DNA of 64,000 bases from Aquila chrysaetos chrysaetos. Lineage: Eukaryota > Chordata > Aves > Accipitriformes > Accipitridae. This document shows positions 36,734 to 49,225 of the stretch, piece by piece. Where the stretch lies: the NCBI RefSeq assembly GCF_900496995.4, contig NC_044005.1, positions 25,921,363-25,985,362 of the forward strand, given 5' to 3'. The translations under genes were made by a program, and so were the position numbers. The first letter of the stretch is position 1. Each line of letters begins with the position of its first letter. The notes under the pieces were generated by a model. The model had not been told where the DNA came from and did not search any database. It was given only the letters and a program-made list of their open reading frames with translations.

Positions 36734-38589
36734 TGTGGAACTACAAAAATAGTTAAGAACAAAAAGGGACTTTCTCTGAATCTAAAGAAGTTTCATCAGT
36801 ATAAGACAACAAAGAAGGCCATGTTTATCCTTACGGAAATCTGGTTATCAAAGGTTTGCTGTATCTGTTAAGCGATCTGTGGAATTCTATTAAATTCCCA
36901 CCTTCACATTTGCTATGTTTATCACACATTTACGTTAGCAAAGGCTTGCCAATAAAACCACTGTTTATTGCCTGCAAAACTCTCTAACTATGCATGTTTA
37001 ATAACACATTACAGAGTAGAAAAGATAGGCAACAATTCTTCGCATCAACGGACACACTACTTTGTAGAATCTTCTGGACTAAAGTTTTCCATCTGCCTTA
37101 GGCTGATTTCTTAAGTTTCAGGAAAGTTTCCATGATCCAACCTTTCAGTCCCCTGCACCAAGTACAAGAGAACAGTATCATACTAGGCATGGCTGTTGCG
37201 TCCTTTAGGGTAGGTTAAAAGATGCCAAAAAACCTAAGGCACAGGAAGGAAGAAATTAATTGAAGCAGAAATATAGTACAGATGATATACTTTTTAAAAA
37301 AATTCTTTAGTTTTTACTACTGCTGTGAAAGCCATCAATGAATCAAAGGTATTTCAGAAGTACTGAAGACATGGATGCAGTTGAAGGGGCAGAATTCACC
37401 CGTCTCAGCTCCTTTCTTCAGTGGCTGAGCAAGTCAGACTACAGAGTACAGGTCAGCCAATCTTACTGAATTACCTGAGGTAGAATCATTTCATACTTAA
37501 GCTTACCAAGTAAAGTACACAGTAGATTCATCTGGAGAGCACAATGCATAACTAATTTCTAACTCTCTTATGAATTCTGTCAGACAAGGTAGTAATTCCT
37601 TACTGTATACACAAATCTTGGGAAATAGGAATGTGATTTCTTGATCTGCTAAAAACGTAATGCCCAATTCTACGAAGCTCAGCAATGTGAGTAACCAAGA
37701 TAAAACAGCAGATACAAAAGTGTGTGGTTGTTTTCTGTAATTAAATTAATTCCCCTCTGAGTCAAGTAGGATAGTTGTGTATCTCTTTTTACGCTGCCAG
37801 TGAGCCAACTGGAGACTTTCAGAAAAGAAATAGCTCAAGTCATTCAAAGAATGAAATTTAGATAGAAAACTGATGTATTAGACATGTTTCTCCACCCAAA
37901 AAGAGCAAAACAAACTAAAATCTAAAGGCTATTCATAAACAACTTTTTTTTTCAAGATGTAGAAGTTACTCAGGCCATATTTATCTTATGAAAACTTAGC
38001 TATCCCAACACAGGTCAGCTATGCTGGGTGAAACCCATACAACACATACAGCTGAACCTGCAAAGCTGTGGTTTTGTTAATACAGTCTGTTTCACTCTCG
38101 AGTAAAGTAAGTCATCAGAGAAAAGAAAGTAAAGTAAGCAATCAAAGAACATGCTGGGGCTAAAGAAATCCATACTGCTAAAAGCACAACACATACTATA
38201 CCTGCAATGCACTCCTAGGGGAGACATGGCCTTAGAAATGCCCTCTTCTTCCCACACCCAGAATGAGAACACTGGAAGGCTGAAACTAAAAGCTATGAAA
38301 ATCAGAAAAATGTATAGTTACATTATGGCCTCCCATAGTGCATACTTGCCACAACCTTCAGCTGCTTCCTGAGGGTAGGCAGACTCTAGTAAGACAGAGC
38401 AAAGTTTCTGCTTCTCTTAAAGAAGGTAGCTGAGAGTTTGGCTAAAAAAAATGACTGGATGAAGTGCAGAAATTATGTCTAATGTTATTTGTAGAAATTA
38501 CTTTCCTATAAAGCAACCCTTTGAAGTTGCGTCTCATGTTAGAGTTGTATATTTAAATTACAAATACAGGAACTCAGGAGTCTGCATCA

Positions 38590-38850
38590 TAGTCAGGCCA
38601 GCAGTCCATTAATGGCAGTACCCAGTGCAAACTACTTCAAATGACATTGCAGCACATTCTGGAATAATCTACCCCGAAGGGCAAGTTTCTTCTTAAGGTC
38701 CTGACAACTGGTTGTTAGAATTCTGCTCCAAGATCTCGAGCCTTGGCACCTCCAGTAATGAATTCTGTACTTTAGATAACAGTGTTGAGATGGTAGGGTG
38801 ACTGTCTACATAACTACAAGAAAAACAGAATAAGGGTCAGCAGAAGAGAA
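38590..38850 (-). mobile_element. Ancient CR1-like LINE 3' UTR relic
   Basis: The + strand phrases 'gtcaggccagcagtccatta', 'acattctggaataatctacccc' and 'gaagggcaagtttcttctta' match by eye the reverse complement of the 3' part of old reptile/bird CR1 families (gtcagaccagtggtccatcta... ggaataacctgccccgtagggaaagtttcttcct). Diverged, non-coding, inside CIPC intron 1. Confidence 0.5.
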
Positions 38851-39590
38851 CTTCATCAGTAGCTATTTGCGTCATTTTTACTTTCCATCTTCAGTCACAC
38901 CTGCTGTCCTGCTAACAGGTATGGAGCAAACATAACTACGTAAGAGCTACCGAAATGCTGTCCCTTGAATGGAAGATGAGGTTTAAGTCCTGATCCATGC
39001 TTTCATTATTTAGCCCTTTCCAAAACAAGTGTATTTTTTATAAAAGCAATACATATTGGTGCTAACCTCCAAAAAAGCAGAACTAGAAACAGAAGGAGGG
39101 CTAGAAATAAGTAAAACAAGAACACACCACCTGCTAGCCTTGCATCAAGGGAAGCTTTGGGAAGGGCTGGCACACCTTCCTCTCTTCCCTTACGGAAAAA
39201 ACCAAAGGGATAACAACAAAACCGCACGGAAAACAAACAAACCAGAAGCACCGCTCTCCAGACGCAGGCGTGGGATCCCTCCACCCCACCCGCGGGCCAG
39301 ACACCCCCCCCCGCCCGGCAGGCAGGTGCTCCGCCGCGCACCGGCGGGAAGCACCGGGCGCCAACCCCGACGCGCCGGGCCCTCCCTCCCGCCGCAGCGG
39401 CGTGAGCTGACCCCACCCGACCGCCTTCCTGGCGCTTCGCCCAGACGCCGGGCCCGGGCGGCGGGGAGCCCCGGAGCTCTGCCGGCCCGGGCGGGGTGCC
39501 CTCGCTGCGGGCCCGGCGTCAGGAGAGGCTCCCGCGCAGGCGGGCCGAGCCACCCGGCTTTCGGGCCCGAGCCGCCGCCCCGGCACCCGG

Positions 39591-39626
39591 CGAGGCGAGG
39601 CGAAGCGAAGCGAGGCGAAGCGAAGC
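39591..39626 (+). repeat. (CGARG)n pentamer repeat
   Basis: About seven CGAGG/CGAAG units in tandem lie within the CIPC CpG island, downstream of the first-exon donor in the direction of CIPC transcription (start of intron 1). Confidence 0.9.
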
Positions 39627-39716
39627 AAGCCCTGGCGACGGCCGGCCGGGAGTCCCCAGGCCCCGCAGCCGCCACCGCTCCCTCACGGCCGCCTCCCCCC
39701 GCGCCGGGCCCCTCAC

Positions 39717-39815
39717 CTGGCCGCGGGCCGCCACAGCTCCAACCCCGCCGGGCCGCGCATGCGCGACACCCTACCATGGAGCACGAACCTCCCTCATGGA
39801 CTAGACCGGCCCAGC
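39717..39815 (-). other. CIPC: Probable non-coding first exon of CIPC
   Basis: The 3' end is defined by the donor CCAG|GTGAGG on the minus strand. The 5' end is not visible in sequence and is set loosely near the NRF1 and ETS sites. Confidence 0.45.
39755..39764. promoter_or_regulatory. NRF1 site (GCGCATGCGC)
   Basis: A perfect 10-bp palindrome identical to the NRF1 consensus core, in the CIPC CpG island close to the presumed start. A one-mismatch relative (CGCACATGCGCA) lies at about 39852-39863. Confidence 0.8.
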
Positions 39816-39822
39816 CCGGAAG
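39815..39822 (+). promoter_or_regulatory. ETS/GABP-type site (CCCGGAAG)
   Basis: The ETS core CCGGAAG lies between the NRF1 palindrome and its relative, a common arrangement in TATA-less CpG-island promoters. Confidence 0.55.
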
Positions 39823-40150
39823 AGGAAAGTTGCCCGCCAGGCTCCCTTCGGCGCACATGCGCACAGCGAAGCTGCCTGCGCCGGCCGGCCGCGCTCCGCG
39901 CTTGCTGGGGGCGGGGTGTTTGCAGCGCGCGCGCGGCCGTTTGGGGCCGGCGCGTCTTCTCGGTGCGCGGGGCGGAGGCTCGGCATGGCGTCGTGGTGCC
40001 CGGGGCCAGCGCACCTCATGGGGAGCCCAGGCGGGAGGGCAGGGGCCTCTGGGGGACCGCAGGGGCAGGCTCAGTACAGGAGTCCTGACCACAGCCCCCG
40101 AGTGCGGTGGGGGTTGGCGTGAGGTGGGAGCGGGCAGCTCGAGATGCGCA

Positions 40151-42865
40151 AGCGGCCATGGGTGCGCACAGGGCCTGTCAGGGGGAACATGTTGGTTCCA
40201 ACAGCATGTTGGTTTTAAAAGGCTTCTGGAGACCTATCCCACGACAGCTGTCAGGGACATGGCTGAAAGGAGCATCTTCACCGAAAAACGGTGTGGGTAT
40301 CTCCTGGTGGCCTTGCGCCACATGGCCGGGCAAGTGTGCGAGGGCTTGAAGTCATTTTATTGCCTGGCCTGGACTTCTGAGGGAATCATATAGGAGTTTG
40401 GAATGCTGCTGGACTCCCAAATATTGTGCAAAAGAGTACAATTCATCTCTACACAGGAGTTGAGGCACTTGTAGAGCCTCTCTCACTCCAAGAATGAGAG
40501 GTGACAGCAAAAACATAAACACCAATAGCCACTTCCAAAATGAGGAAAGCAGCACCAAAGAGGTCCAAAAGCTTTCAACTTGTCTCAAAAGAGGGAAAAC
40601 ATGTCAAAAGGAGGAGCTGGCACGAATAAAGGATACCCTTACTCTTCTACGTGTTGGTAAATACAAGATGGTGAAAGAAATAACGTGGATTTGCTTTCCA
40701 TGAACTGTATATAAACCAAGGGCAAATTAGGAGGAAGTGAATCCTCTGGTTCAATGAATACAACTAGAATAGCTATTCTTCTAAGAACTGCATAAACACA
40801 ACCAGCACCCAGAAGTCTGTCAGAATATTTTGCATTTGGGCATGAAAGCCATTCCATTAGAGAAAACTGAAAAGGCTGTGTGGAAAGGCTGAGCAAAGAC
40901 ACAGTGAATTCCCTGAATAGAAATGGATGAAAGAAATACTTTTATTGTTATCACGGTCTTGTTAAAGAGCCTGAAACACACTGATTTAAAAGATCAACAT
41001 GATCTAATAAATTCCTGAGTGAAAAAGAGAAGGACCTTTAATTTCAGCATAGTCTCATAAATAACCTGTCAAATGCAGAACAAAAATGTCTCGGATTATG
41101 TGAAATGACACTGTCATTTTGAAAATGTGACACACAATGGATTCCAGTCCTACTAATCCGAAGGGCTCTGAGAGAACGCTAATGACATATTCCTAGGATG
41201 TATTTTTGACTATTTACTAGAGTTGGCTCTAAGTTACATCTAAACAGTACCGTGAGATGTGTGATCTCTAGACTGTGAATTTGGATCCCTTACTGTGCAG
41301 GAGATTTGGGTTCTGAGGAAAAGCATGCTAAGAATGCTGTTGCGTCATTATATTTGCTCAGGCATGGTCCTGGTTGCCTTATCCCCAGAAACAACCCTTA
41401 CTGATTTCCACAGAGACCAGATTTCTCGGGATATGGAGTATGTGTGGATGCTCACTGAAAACAGCTCATCAGAGAGCAAGCAATCTGTATTTGGGACAGA
41501 CAATCTGGCGTTCAGTTGAGGTGATTCAGAACAGATTTGGAATGTGTGATACCAGGCTTTCATCCAGGGGGCGGCAGGTAGGAGAACTGAAATACTGTAC
41601 TGTTTAATAGAGAAGTTTTCTTGGATAGTCAAGGTAAACCTCTGGTTTAAATAAACGAAATCTTATCACTTGAATTCTCCCTGAATTCAGTTGAATTAAA
41701 CCTTAGGTTTATATTGAGCATTATCACCTGAATTCTCCCTGCTCCAAAATATGCCTTTTTTGTGGTTTTAATAATATTTCTGTCATTGTCCTTTCTCTTC
41801 CTTTCATTTGATTCTTCATTGATACAAGGTCTCCTTTACTGCATGCTTTCAGTGATTACTGTCAGTGGCAACAGGATGTTTTCCTTTTTTCATATGTTGT
41901 ACTGTGGTTTGTTTGTTTATCCTAAAGGTGAGCATTTTGGCATGTAAGTGTTAGCTTTTTGTTCACTTCCCTGTTTATTCTGGTCATATAACTGGAGAAG
42001 AGTGAAAAGAATATGGGTGAAGTATGACTGCATGTTTACTCAGTTTAGGTGTTCCAACACTTCTGTTTAAAAAAAAAAGTGTTGAATCTGTTCTTCCAGG
42101 AAAAAATGCAGAAATCATCTTTCACAGCTTAAGAGGGACAAAAGAAAGTATTTATCCAATGAGGTTGTTAAATAATAGGTCTTGTGTGGTTACTGAACAA
42201 TTAATAGAGGTGTTGATGCACGGACTTCATAAATACTTATGGAACAAAGAACCTTTTCTCCTAACACAGCAGTAGAAAGAAATGTTTGGCAAACTTTGGA
42301 AGTAAAGCATAGCCAGGTCAGAAGAAGAACATGGTTTCATAATACATTGTCTGAACTGGAGAGGTTAGGTGTTTGTCTGAAAACACCACGTACTCAATCT
42401 TTTTTCTTCATATACTCACCAATTTATTTTGCTATTATAGACAAAATACAATTTAGTAGGTACTGTATTGCATTAAGTTAGTCTGCAAATAGCTAGCTTT
42501 ATTCATCTCACTTTATTGAACCAAAGTCTAACTTTTATGATATTTTGATACAGATACCTTTGTTCCTTCTACTATTCATTTCTGTCATTTTAATACAGTA
42601 ATAGAAGAATATTTTTCAAATGATGCCTCTGAGTTTTCATTGGTCTCAACCAAAGAATGAATTCATGTGGATAAAGTATTTGCTTCACCTTTCAGCAGAG
42701 GGGCACTAAATCTCAAAGATGTTTCCTTTCATATTTGTGTTAGCTGTGTTGTTGGCATTAAAACAGCATTAAACGTCCAAATCTGTTTGAAAAGACATTC
42801 CACATGTGGATTTTGTTATTAATTAATATCTTACTTAATAAATACCAAAGCATGGAAGAGATATT
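40151..42865. other. Gene desert, part 1
   Basis: Non-coding DNA upstream of CIPC. No exon was recognised. CATGTTGGTT is repeated at 40188-40197 and 40205-40214. Confidence 0.55.
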
Positions 42866-42960
42866 GTGTAATCACCTGCTCTGACCTGAAGTCTATCACA
42901 GGCCATAGAATTTCACCCAGCAGTTGAGTTAACAAGATTTTTCTCTAATGAAGGTATTTT
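42866..42960 (-). mobile_element. Ancient CR1-like LINE 3'-end relic
   Basis: 'tctgacctgaagtctatcac' followed directly by 'aggccatagaatttcaccca' on the + strand matches the reverse complement of the 3' end of old CR1/L3-type LINEs (tctgacctcctgtataacacaggccatagaatttcaccca). Fragment of under 100 bp. Confidence 0.65.
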
Positions 42961-45900
42961 AGCAATGTTTTTTTTTTCTTCTACATTTCAACTTTATCTA
43001 GCTATGTTTCCTTTTCAAAGTACACATCTTTCAGATTCTTGTATCCACTTGCAACTTCATCTTTACCATAAATGTCTCCAAATTAAGGGAGGGCAGAATG
43101 ACGATAATTTAACAATAACAAAAGATTAGCAGAGATGGCATATCAAGAATAAAGCACCTCTGGTACTCTTTACACTCTTCTGTACTGTATTATGTTGGAG
43201 GAGAACAAAGGTGGGTTTAACACTCCCTTTGCAGCTCATAGGCTCTTGGGCCAACTGAGGATTTGGGGAAACTATGCAAAAGAGCAGCCCCAGTGCCTGC
43301 TTTTAATCTGTGCAGCATCAGACCATTTCAGCAGTCCAGAGTACTTTGGAGGGCAGCATGCCCTTTCGTACTCCCTCACTTCCCCAGTGCAGTCATTTTC
43401 TCTGTCTTCAGTATAGTCTCCAGTGTGTGGAAAGCTACAGGGTGTAGAAGGATGGCTTTAATTAATCAGTGCAATGCCATCAGGGAAATCTCCTCATGGT
43501 ATTGTTATTTTCTGATGGAGATATCTACAGGATTTACACTGTTGTCATGAAACAGCTACTGTTTACTCCAGAGCAGGATAGATGTTGTGTTTTCCTGGAG
43601 CTCAAAAATTATTTGGGTTTGTATTTCAGATGTTGGTGGTTCCTTTGGGAGGTTTTTTTTGTTCGTGATGAGTCTGTTAAGGCCATCCCTACTGACTCTT
43701 TAATATGGATTGTAGCTTGTCCAGTGTCATCATTTTTCTAGTTGCATCTTAATTTTGTCAACCTGAGAATGGTGGTATCTTCACATTCTACGTGGCTTCT
43801 GCATTCCTGCGTTATTTCTAACAACCGCTGGGTGTCGTGTGTCTCTTTGAATTACAGATACAGGGAAGGTCAAACTTGGTCCAGTCAAGGATTGCTTGTG
43901 GACTTTTTTCAGGATGAAAAGGACTTTATCTAATTTACATAAAATTACAATAAGTAGTCCAAATCTTACTTTAAAACAATTTTATTTACATACTAAGGGC
44001 AACAAATATGAGACAGGGATACTACGAACGACAGACTAGTTCTCTACATGATTTATTCCCAATACCATTTACCCAGTTGACTGAATGACACATTGTTTGG
44101 TGGAAAAAACCTAAGTTGTCAGTAGGTAATTAAAGATAGCCTGATAACATAAATGCATAATGTAGCAGAATTAAGGCTGCGATGGTGATCTCAAATCTGT
44201 ATTTTCCTAATTGATGGGAACTATACTTGACATGGCTATATTTGAGAATATTATTTTGATAAGGATTTTGGCCTGTTATTTCCTGTCATTTTTACAAGCA
44301 AATGAAAAATCACGAATTCATTACTTTATGTGCAAGGATAACAAATGTACCTCGTGCAGAAGAGAATTTGAACCTTGAACCTTCAGTACAGACCTCTGCT
44401 ACGGAGGATTAAAGACTAGCCATATTAGTTGCACATAGAAGGATTCATTTTCTACAGACTAGTCATTAGGGAGATCATATGATGTGGTAACATTGATATA
44501 GCCATGTGCTGTGCCTCATAGTACAGATAGATGAGCCAAGGATATAGACTGGACGTAGGCTTTCCGAGAAGCTCAGATGCCAGTGTGACTCAGTTGCTTT
44601 CCCTGTAGGCTTGTTGTGTTAGATGGCTGAATTCATCTATTGCATGTGGGTTCTCTTAGTAGCAGTTGAGGCTTTGCTTAATAATATGATTGTGAAACAC
44701 TCAGAATTACTAGAGCCATTTAAAAGACAAATATAGAACTGGCTCTTGGTTCACAGGGCAAAGTATGTTCCCCTGTGCTAGGGGACAGTAGCGGGATCCA
44801 TTTTACCTTTAACTTAGAAATCTACACTGCACAGACTATCACAGCAGAACACTGAACAGTTTGTGTCCAAGGCTACAAAAATTGTGAGCACTTCTAGGAG
44901 CAAATCAAGAAAAAGCTGCTGAGTGCTGATTTTTCCAGTAGCCTGTGTATTTTGTAGCCAAATCTGAACAGATTTTTATGGGACTGAAAGAAGGCAGTGC
45001 CTTGATGACAGTACTTCACAGATCTTCAGAGCAACTTTCTAAACTACCAAGTATAGCAGCTCTTCTGAAGAGGTCTTGTTGTACAAGAGGATGTCGGTAT
45101 CAATTAGAACATGCTTTTGTGCTGGAGTCATTTATGGACCTTGCTGAGGTCCATAATTACTATGTTTGCAAGCATCTGGTCAGGGAGAAACTAAAAACCA
45201 GTTATGATTTCAAGTGAGATAGTAGAATGGACAGATACCGTGTGGATTCCTAATCCACATGCAAGGCTGACTTCTGTTGTGCTGAATTCAGGAGGAGCTA
45301 CTGGGGGCTCACCGCTCTTGAAAATGGGGCCACTTGTTTGTCTGTCTTTGGGAAAATAAACAGAGCTTCTTGGAAGTGTTCTGACAGTTATTGTCTTCCG
45401 GATTGTGTTGATTTAACAAAAGTAAAACCTTTAAGGAAAATCTGTCAGTATTGCTGAAAAGTTCACTGAAAAATTACCTATTTTATTTTGACTTTTACAG
45501 TAGTAAATACAATGTTAATCAGTACAATACAAAACTAAAAAGAAATAAAATAGAAGTCAAATTTGGTGATGTTCCGTTTTGCTTTTTTTAAATTGAAATA
45601 TAGTTATTGGTTTTGGTCAAAACTTTTGAAATCTTGGAATTTCCTGGAAGGTAGAATACTCTCCTTTTATTAAAATTAATATAGCCCTCTAAATTTCCAA
45701 CTTTCTGGATCAGTTTTAATATTTTTATCAAATTCCTCAAGTGTGATTGTTAATAGTGGTCAGATAAAATGGAGGATTGCATAGTGGAAACAGTAATGCC
45801 TGAAAAATGTATATTTCTGATCCTAAGATAATTTATATAACTGGATTTGTGGTACCCTGCTGTAATATTGTTTTCCTTTGTATCATTGCTGCATGGAAAG

Positions 45901-47475
45901 AAACAGCATTGGTATTAAGTGTTTGTATGTTCCTGCAGACCAGAGAAAGAAACCTGTAATAGAATATCAGAAATGACAAGCATACCCAGGCTGTCACACT
46001 CTTGACCAGCTCTGCTATGCCAACAAATACACTGCTTCAGTAGGGCAAGCAAAGTATACTAAGGTTGGTAGAATATTTAGCAGATGTTTATGGCATTTGT
46101 GGCTCCAGGACTAGCCCTTTGTAGATGTAAGACTGAATGCGATTTTTTTAGTTTTGCCAAGGGCAGGAAAAATATCCAGTCAGGGAAGATGGGTTTTCAT
46201 TTTTTTAGGAAATTCTCCACATGATGGCAGTAAAAAACCTCTGGAATTCAGAGGTGGTTTATGCTTCACCTTCAAAAGCCAAAGGGAAAAAACAACCCAA
46301 GATGAAGAACTGAGTATGTGACTGAGCTTTTAGATTTCCCATTTTTCTCCTGATAGTCCTTAAATTCCCCAGATAGTTTTCCAGACAGCAAAGCTACATG
46401 CAGCCTGGCACAAGGAGAATAGGTCATCCGTCACATTATACTAGGGCACAATGTCACTCACAGGCAGGACTTGAAAAGATATTTTTGGTTTCTTATGCTG
46501 TGTATTAATGTGCAGAGGGAAAAGATAAGGAAAAAAGAGGTTGTTTTTAATCCCTATCTGAATTCTTGTCCCCACACAATGAACTTGGAGACTACCTCAT
46601 CACTTCAAGCCACATAACAGAGGGCACTTGGATAAGGACCCAGTTTGCCCCAACTGGGCATTTGACCAACTTGGTTTGATTGCTGTAACAATGCCAGGCA
46701 GAGATTAGTTGTGGAATGAGTTTGCAGTTGAGACTCAGCCTGTCTAGAGCACTTGGATAGCCTGGTGTATGGAAGCACTTAGAGGGGAGTGTATTTAAAG
46801 AACCCAGAGGCAGCTGTGTGGCTAAAATTAAAATGCGTTTTTCTTGTATTGTTTTTGCTTGGTTTCCTGTTGCACACTCTGGACCTGTCTTACAAGAGCA
46901 AATGGGCAAAGGAAGGGGATGAGTCAAAGAGGTGAAATCGATCCTAGAAATTCCTGCTTTGCTTTTTACAGCTTGGATGCACCAGATATTTGACATGAAA
47001 AGGCCTGTGGCTAAAACAGTCTTTGAAATTCTCCTCTTCATATTTATATGTCTTTCATTCCATTCTTCATTCATTCAGCCCATAGATTTTCTTTTTGTGT
47101 GTGTGCAGGTATTGCTGCTCCATACCTTTCTCCCCATCATTCCTCCCCAGAACATAGGAGGTCTAATTCTGTAGTGCCTAGCACTACACAAAAGTAGTTA
47201 TCTATAGCTGATCAAAACTTGTGTAAAAATATCAAAAATAAGTGTCAGAAAAATACTGGTGTGTAAATGAATGCATAAGGTACAACTTAGAGATGAATCA
47301 GACCAAGATTCCTGATAAAGCAAAGTTAAAAATATACACAAAGTTAGTTTATAATCAATAGGGTAATTGCTCCTTTAGTAGAAAGATAATTTTCTTTGAG
47401 AGAGTATATTACTTAGAAGTCTTAGCATAAAAGACATTTAGCAATAAATTTATACTCAGACGCTTCTGACATGGG
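42961..47475. other. Gene desert, part 2
   Basis: AT-rich sequence without recognisable exons. The longest open frame (160 codons, minus strand 47074-46592) has no family motif. Confidence 0.5.
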
Positions 47476-47585
47476 GAATTATTAGCCCAGAATAGCACAT
47501 GGGGAATTAGGAAATAGATTTTAAAACTTGGTCAAGGTCATATAGGAAGTCTGTGGCAGAGTCAAAAAAACATGAGAATGGTAAG
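47476..47585 (+). repeat. SINE/L2-like relic (tail part)
   Basis: 'aacttggtcaaggtcatata' followed by 'ggaagtctgtggcagagtca' is close to the conserved 'gacttgcccaaggtcacacaggaagtctgtggcagag' tail of MIR/CORE-SINE or L2-type amniote repeats. Confidence 0.6.
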
Positions 47586-49029
47586 GGCAGTTCCTGTTCA
47601 CCGTTTTCCTCTCTGATCATGTGCCTTATAGAGGTTGTAGAGCCTTGCTGTCAGACTAAGAACTCGCTTAGTCTGATGCCCTAAAGGCTGCTTTGGAGAT
47701 AAATACAAAACTCTAAGTTATGGGCAGCTTGGGATATGATTCTGTATGATCTTTTAGCAAAGGAAAAAGACATGTTTACCTGTCACAGCGAATGTAAAGG
47801 GGCTATTCAAAAAACCATAACCCCCCTCCAAACCAAGAAATGTACTCATTCCATCTGCTTAAAAGGCCCTGTAAGTTTTTTTCTAATAGGTATAAATTTT
47901 TTTTTAAATTACAAATATACATTAAGCCATGCAGATTTCCTAAAGAGTAGGAATACTATTAAGGAGTGAGATAAAATGACCAGCCTACCTTGCCCCTGAT
48001 AAATGGGAAAATAGAAGTCAGGAGTATAACTCCCCAGTTTTTTAAACCAAAGGTTGATCGGAAGTAATAAACAGAATTTCATGTAGCTCATCCTTCTCTG
48101 GTATAGCAAAACTTTATTTTCAAAAGGGATTAGGTTCTTTGTGTACATGCAGCATTCCTGTTCATGACAAGGAGAGTTACGCACTATAGCCTGAACCCTC
48201 AAGTCAGCAGCACTGAAGGGGTCACATGAGCAGTTCGAACTCTGGCCATGTCAAGGGTACTCTATGAAACCGAAAACCAGGGGGTAGTCAACAGAGTGTG
48301 AGTAAAACAACAAAACTGAAACTGTTACTTGTGTAAATCAGTCTTCTGCATCAGCAGTCATTTTGGCCAGTGTTTTGGGCATTCTGCTGAAATCTCTCAG
48401 GGCTGAAAGACTGAGTTACAGTAGCCCCATTAAAAGCTGCTAAAGACCGTGGCTTTCACAAGTACCAACTTTTTTCTTTTTTTTTTTTTTTGTCATACAG
48501 ATAATGCAGGTCTGGTATCCCTGTACATTTTCTGCAAGAAAAAAGGATGGTGATTACATTTTCTGGTTTGTTTTTCCTCTTCAGAAATAGCTCAGTTGTG
48601 AATGACCCTGTGTGATGAGTAAGAGAAGTTCAGTATGTAGTTTTGGTGCTACAAAAGGGCCTGTTGGTAATTTCGATGCATGTTTCCCAAGTCCTCGGAA
48701 AGGTCATTGGGGGTCTTCATTACGTGCAGTCTAGAGCCTGCTACAATTTTCTCATACAATTTAATCTGCTGCCTGGATGGCCTCCAGTGTACAAGCAACT
48801 GACAATCTACAGTCTTTGGAATTGATTTCCTGGAATCGTGGAAGGCCTGCTTGGCCTCCAGATGACAGATGTGTGCTGGAGCTCTCAGTGCAGCAAGATG
48901 CTTTACAGAGATGAGAGAAAATTTGCCTCATTTCAGCGTTTTCTGTAAGCTTTTAAATCTTCTTCTAGTGATTTTAGGGATAAAGTTATTGCTAAGATAC
49001 AAGCATCATTCTGAGTGGGCATCATTAAT
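47586..49029. other. Gene desert, part 3
   Basis: No gene was recognised. A T-rich tract occurs near 48470-48492. Confidence 0.5.
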
Positions 49030-49225
49030 AATAATCCTTTGCTTTCTGTAGCACTTATCATCTGGGGATCTTTATGGGTTTATAAATACTCTTTAAGACA
49101 AACACCCCACTTATGAATTTTATAACTATTGTCATAGTCATTTTACAGCTGGGGAACCAAAAATTAAAGGACAGATAAATGAGTTGCCAAAGTTCACACA
49201 CCAGGGTAGTGCCATCACCAGAAAA
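49030..49225 (+). repeat. SINE/L2-like relic
   Basis: The order 'tagcacttatcatctgggga', 'aactattgtcatagtcattt', 'tacagctggggaaccaa', 'gagttgccaaagttcacaca' follows the full core of MIR/CORE-SINE or L2-derived amniote repeats. It is the best of the four such relics in the window. Confidence 0.65.

Larger units (their letters stand above)
36566..36740 (-). other. CIPC: Probable full extent of CIPC exon 2 (5' UTR plus start)
   Basis: On the minus strand CTTAACTATTTTTGTAG immediately before 36740 is a plausible acceptor. That gives a 175-nt exon with 108 nt of 5' UTR before the ATG at 36632. Other AGs inside the exon (for example after CTGCCTGCAG) are possible alternatives. Confidence 0.5.
36741..39716 (-). 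other. CIPC: CIPC first intron
   Basis: About 3 kb between the predicted non-coding first exon (donor CCAG|GTGAGG) and the exon with the start codon. Contains an old CR1-like relic near 38590-38850. No other exon was recognised. Confidence 0.6.
39240..40150 (-). promoter_or_regulatory. CIPC: CpG island / CIPC promoter
   Basis: A sharp block of GC- and CpG-rich sequence with no TATA box. A consensus splice donor on the minus strand (GCGGCCAG|GTGAGGGG, exon end at 39717) marks the probable non-coding first exon. This places the transcription start a little above 39720. A perfect NRF1 palindrome and an ETS site lie just upstream (separate entries). Long open frames through the island on both strands are by-products of GC richness. 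Confidence 0.8.

Noticed and set aside
39056-40393. 445-codon plus-strand open frame and a 300-codon minus-strand frame
   Set aside because: They run through the CIPC CpG island, are Arg/Pro/Ala/Gly-rich with no domain, and overlap in both directions. No splice or homology support.
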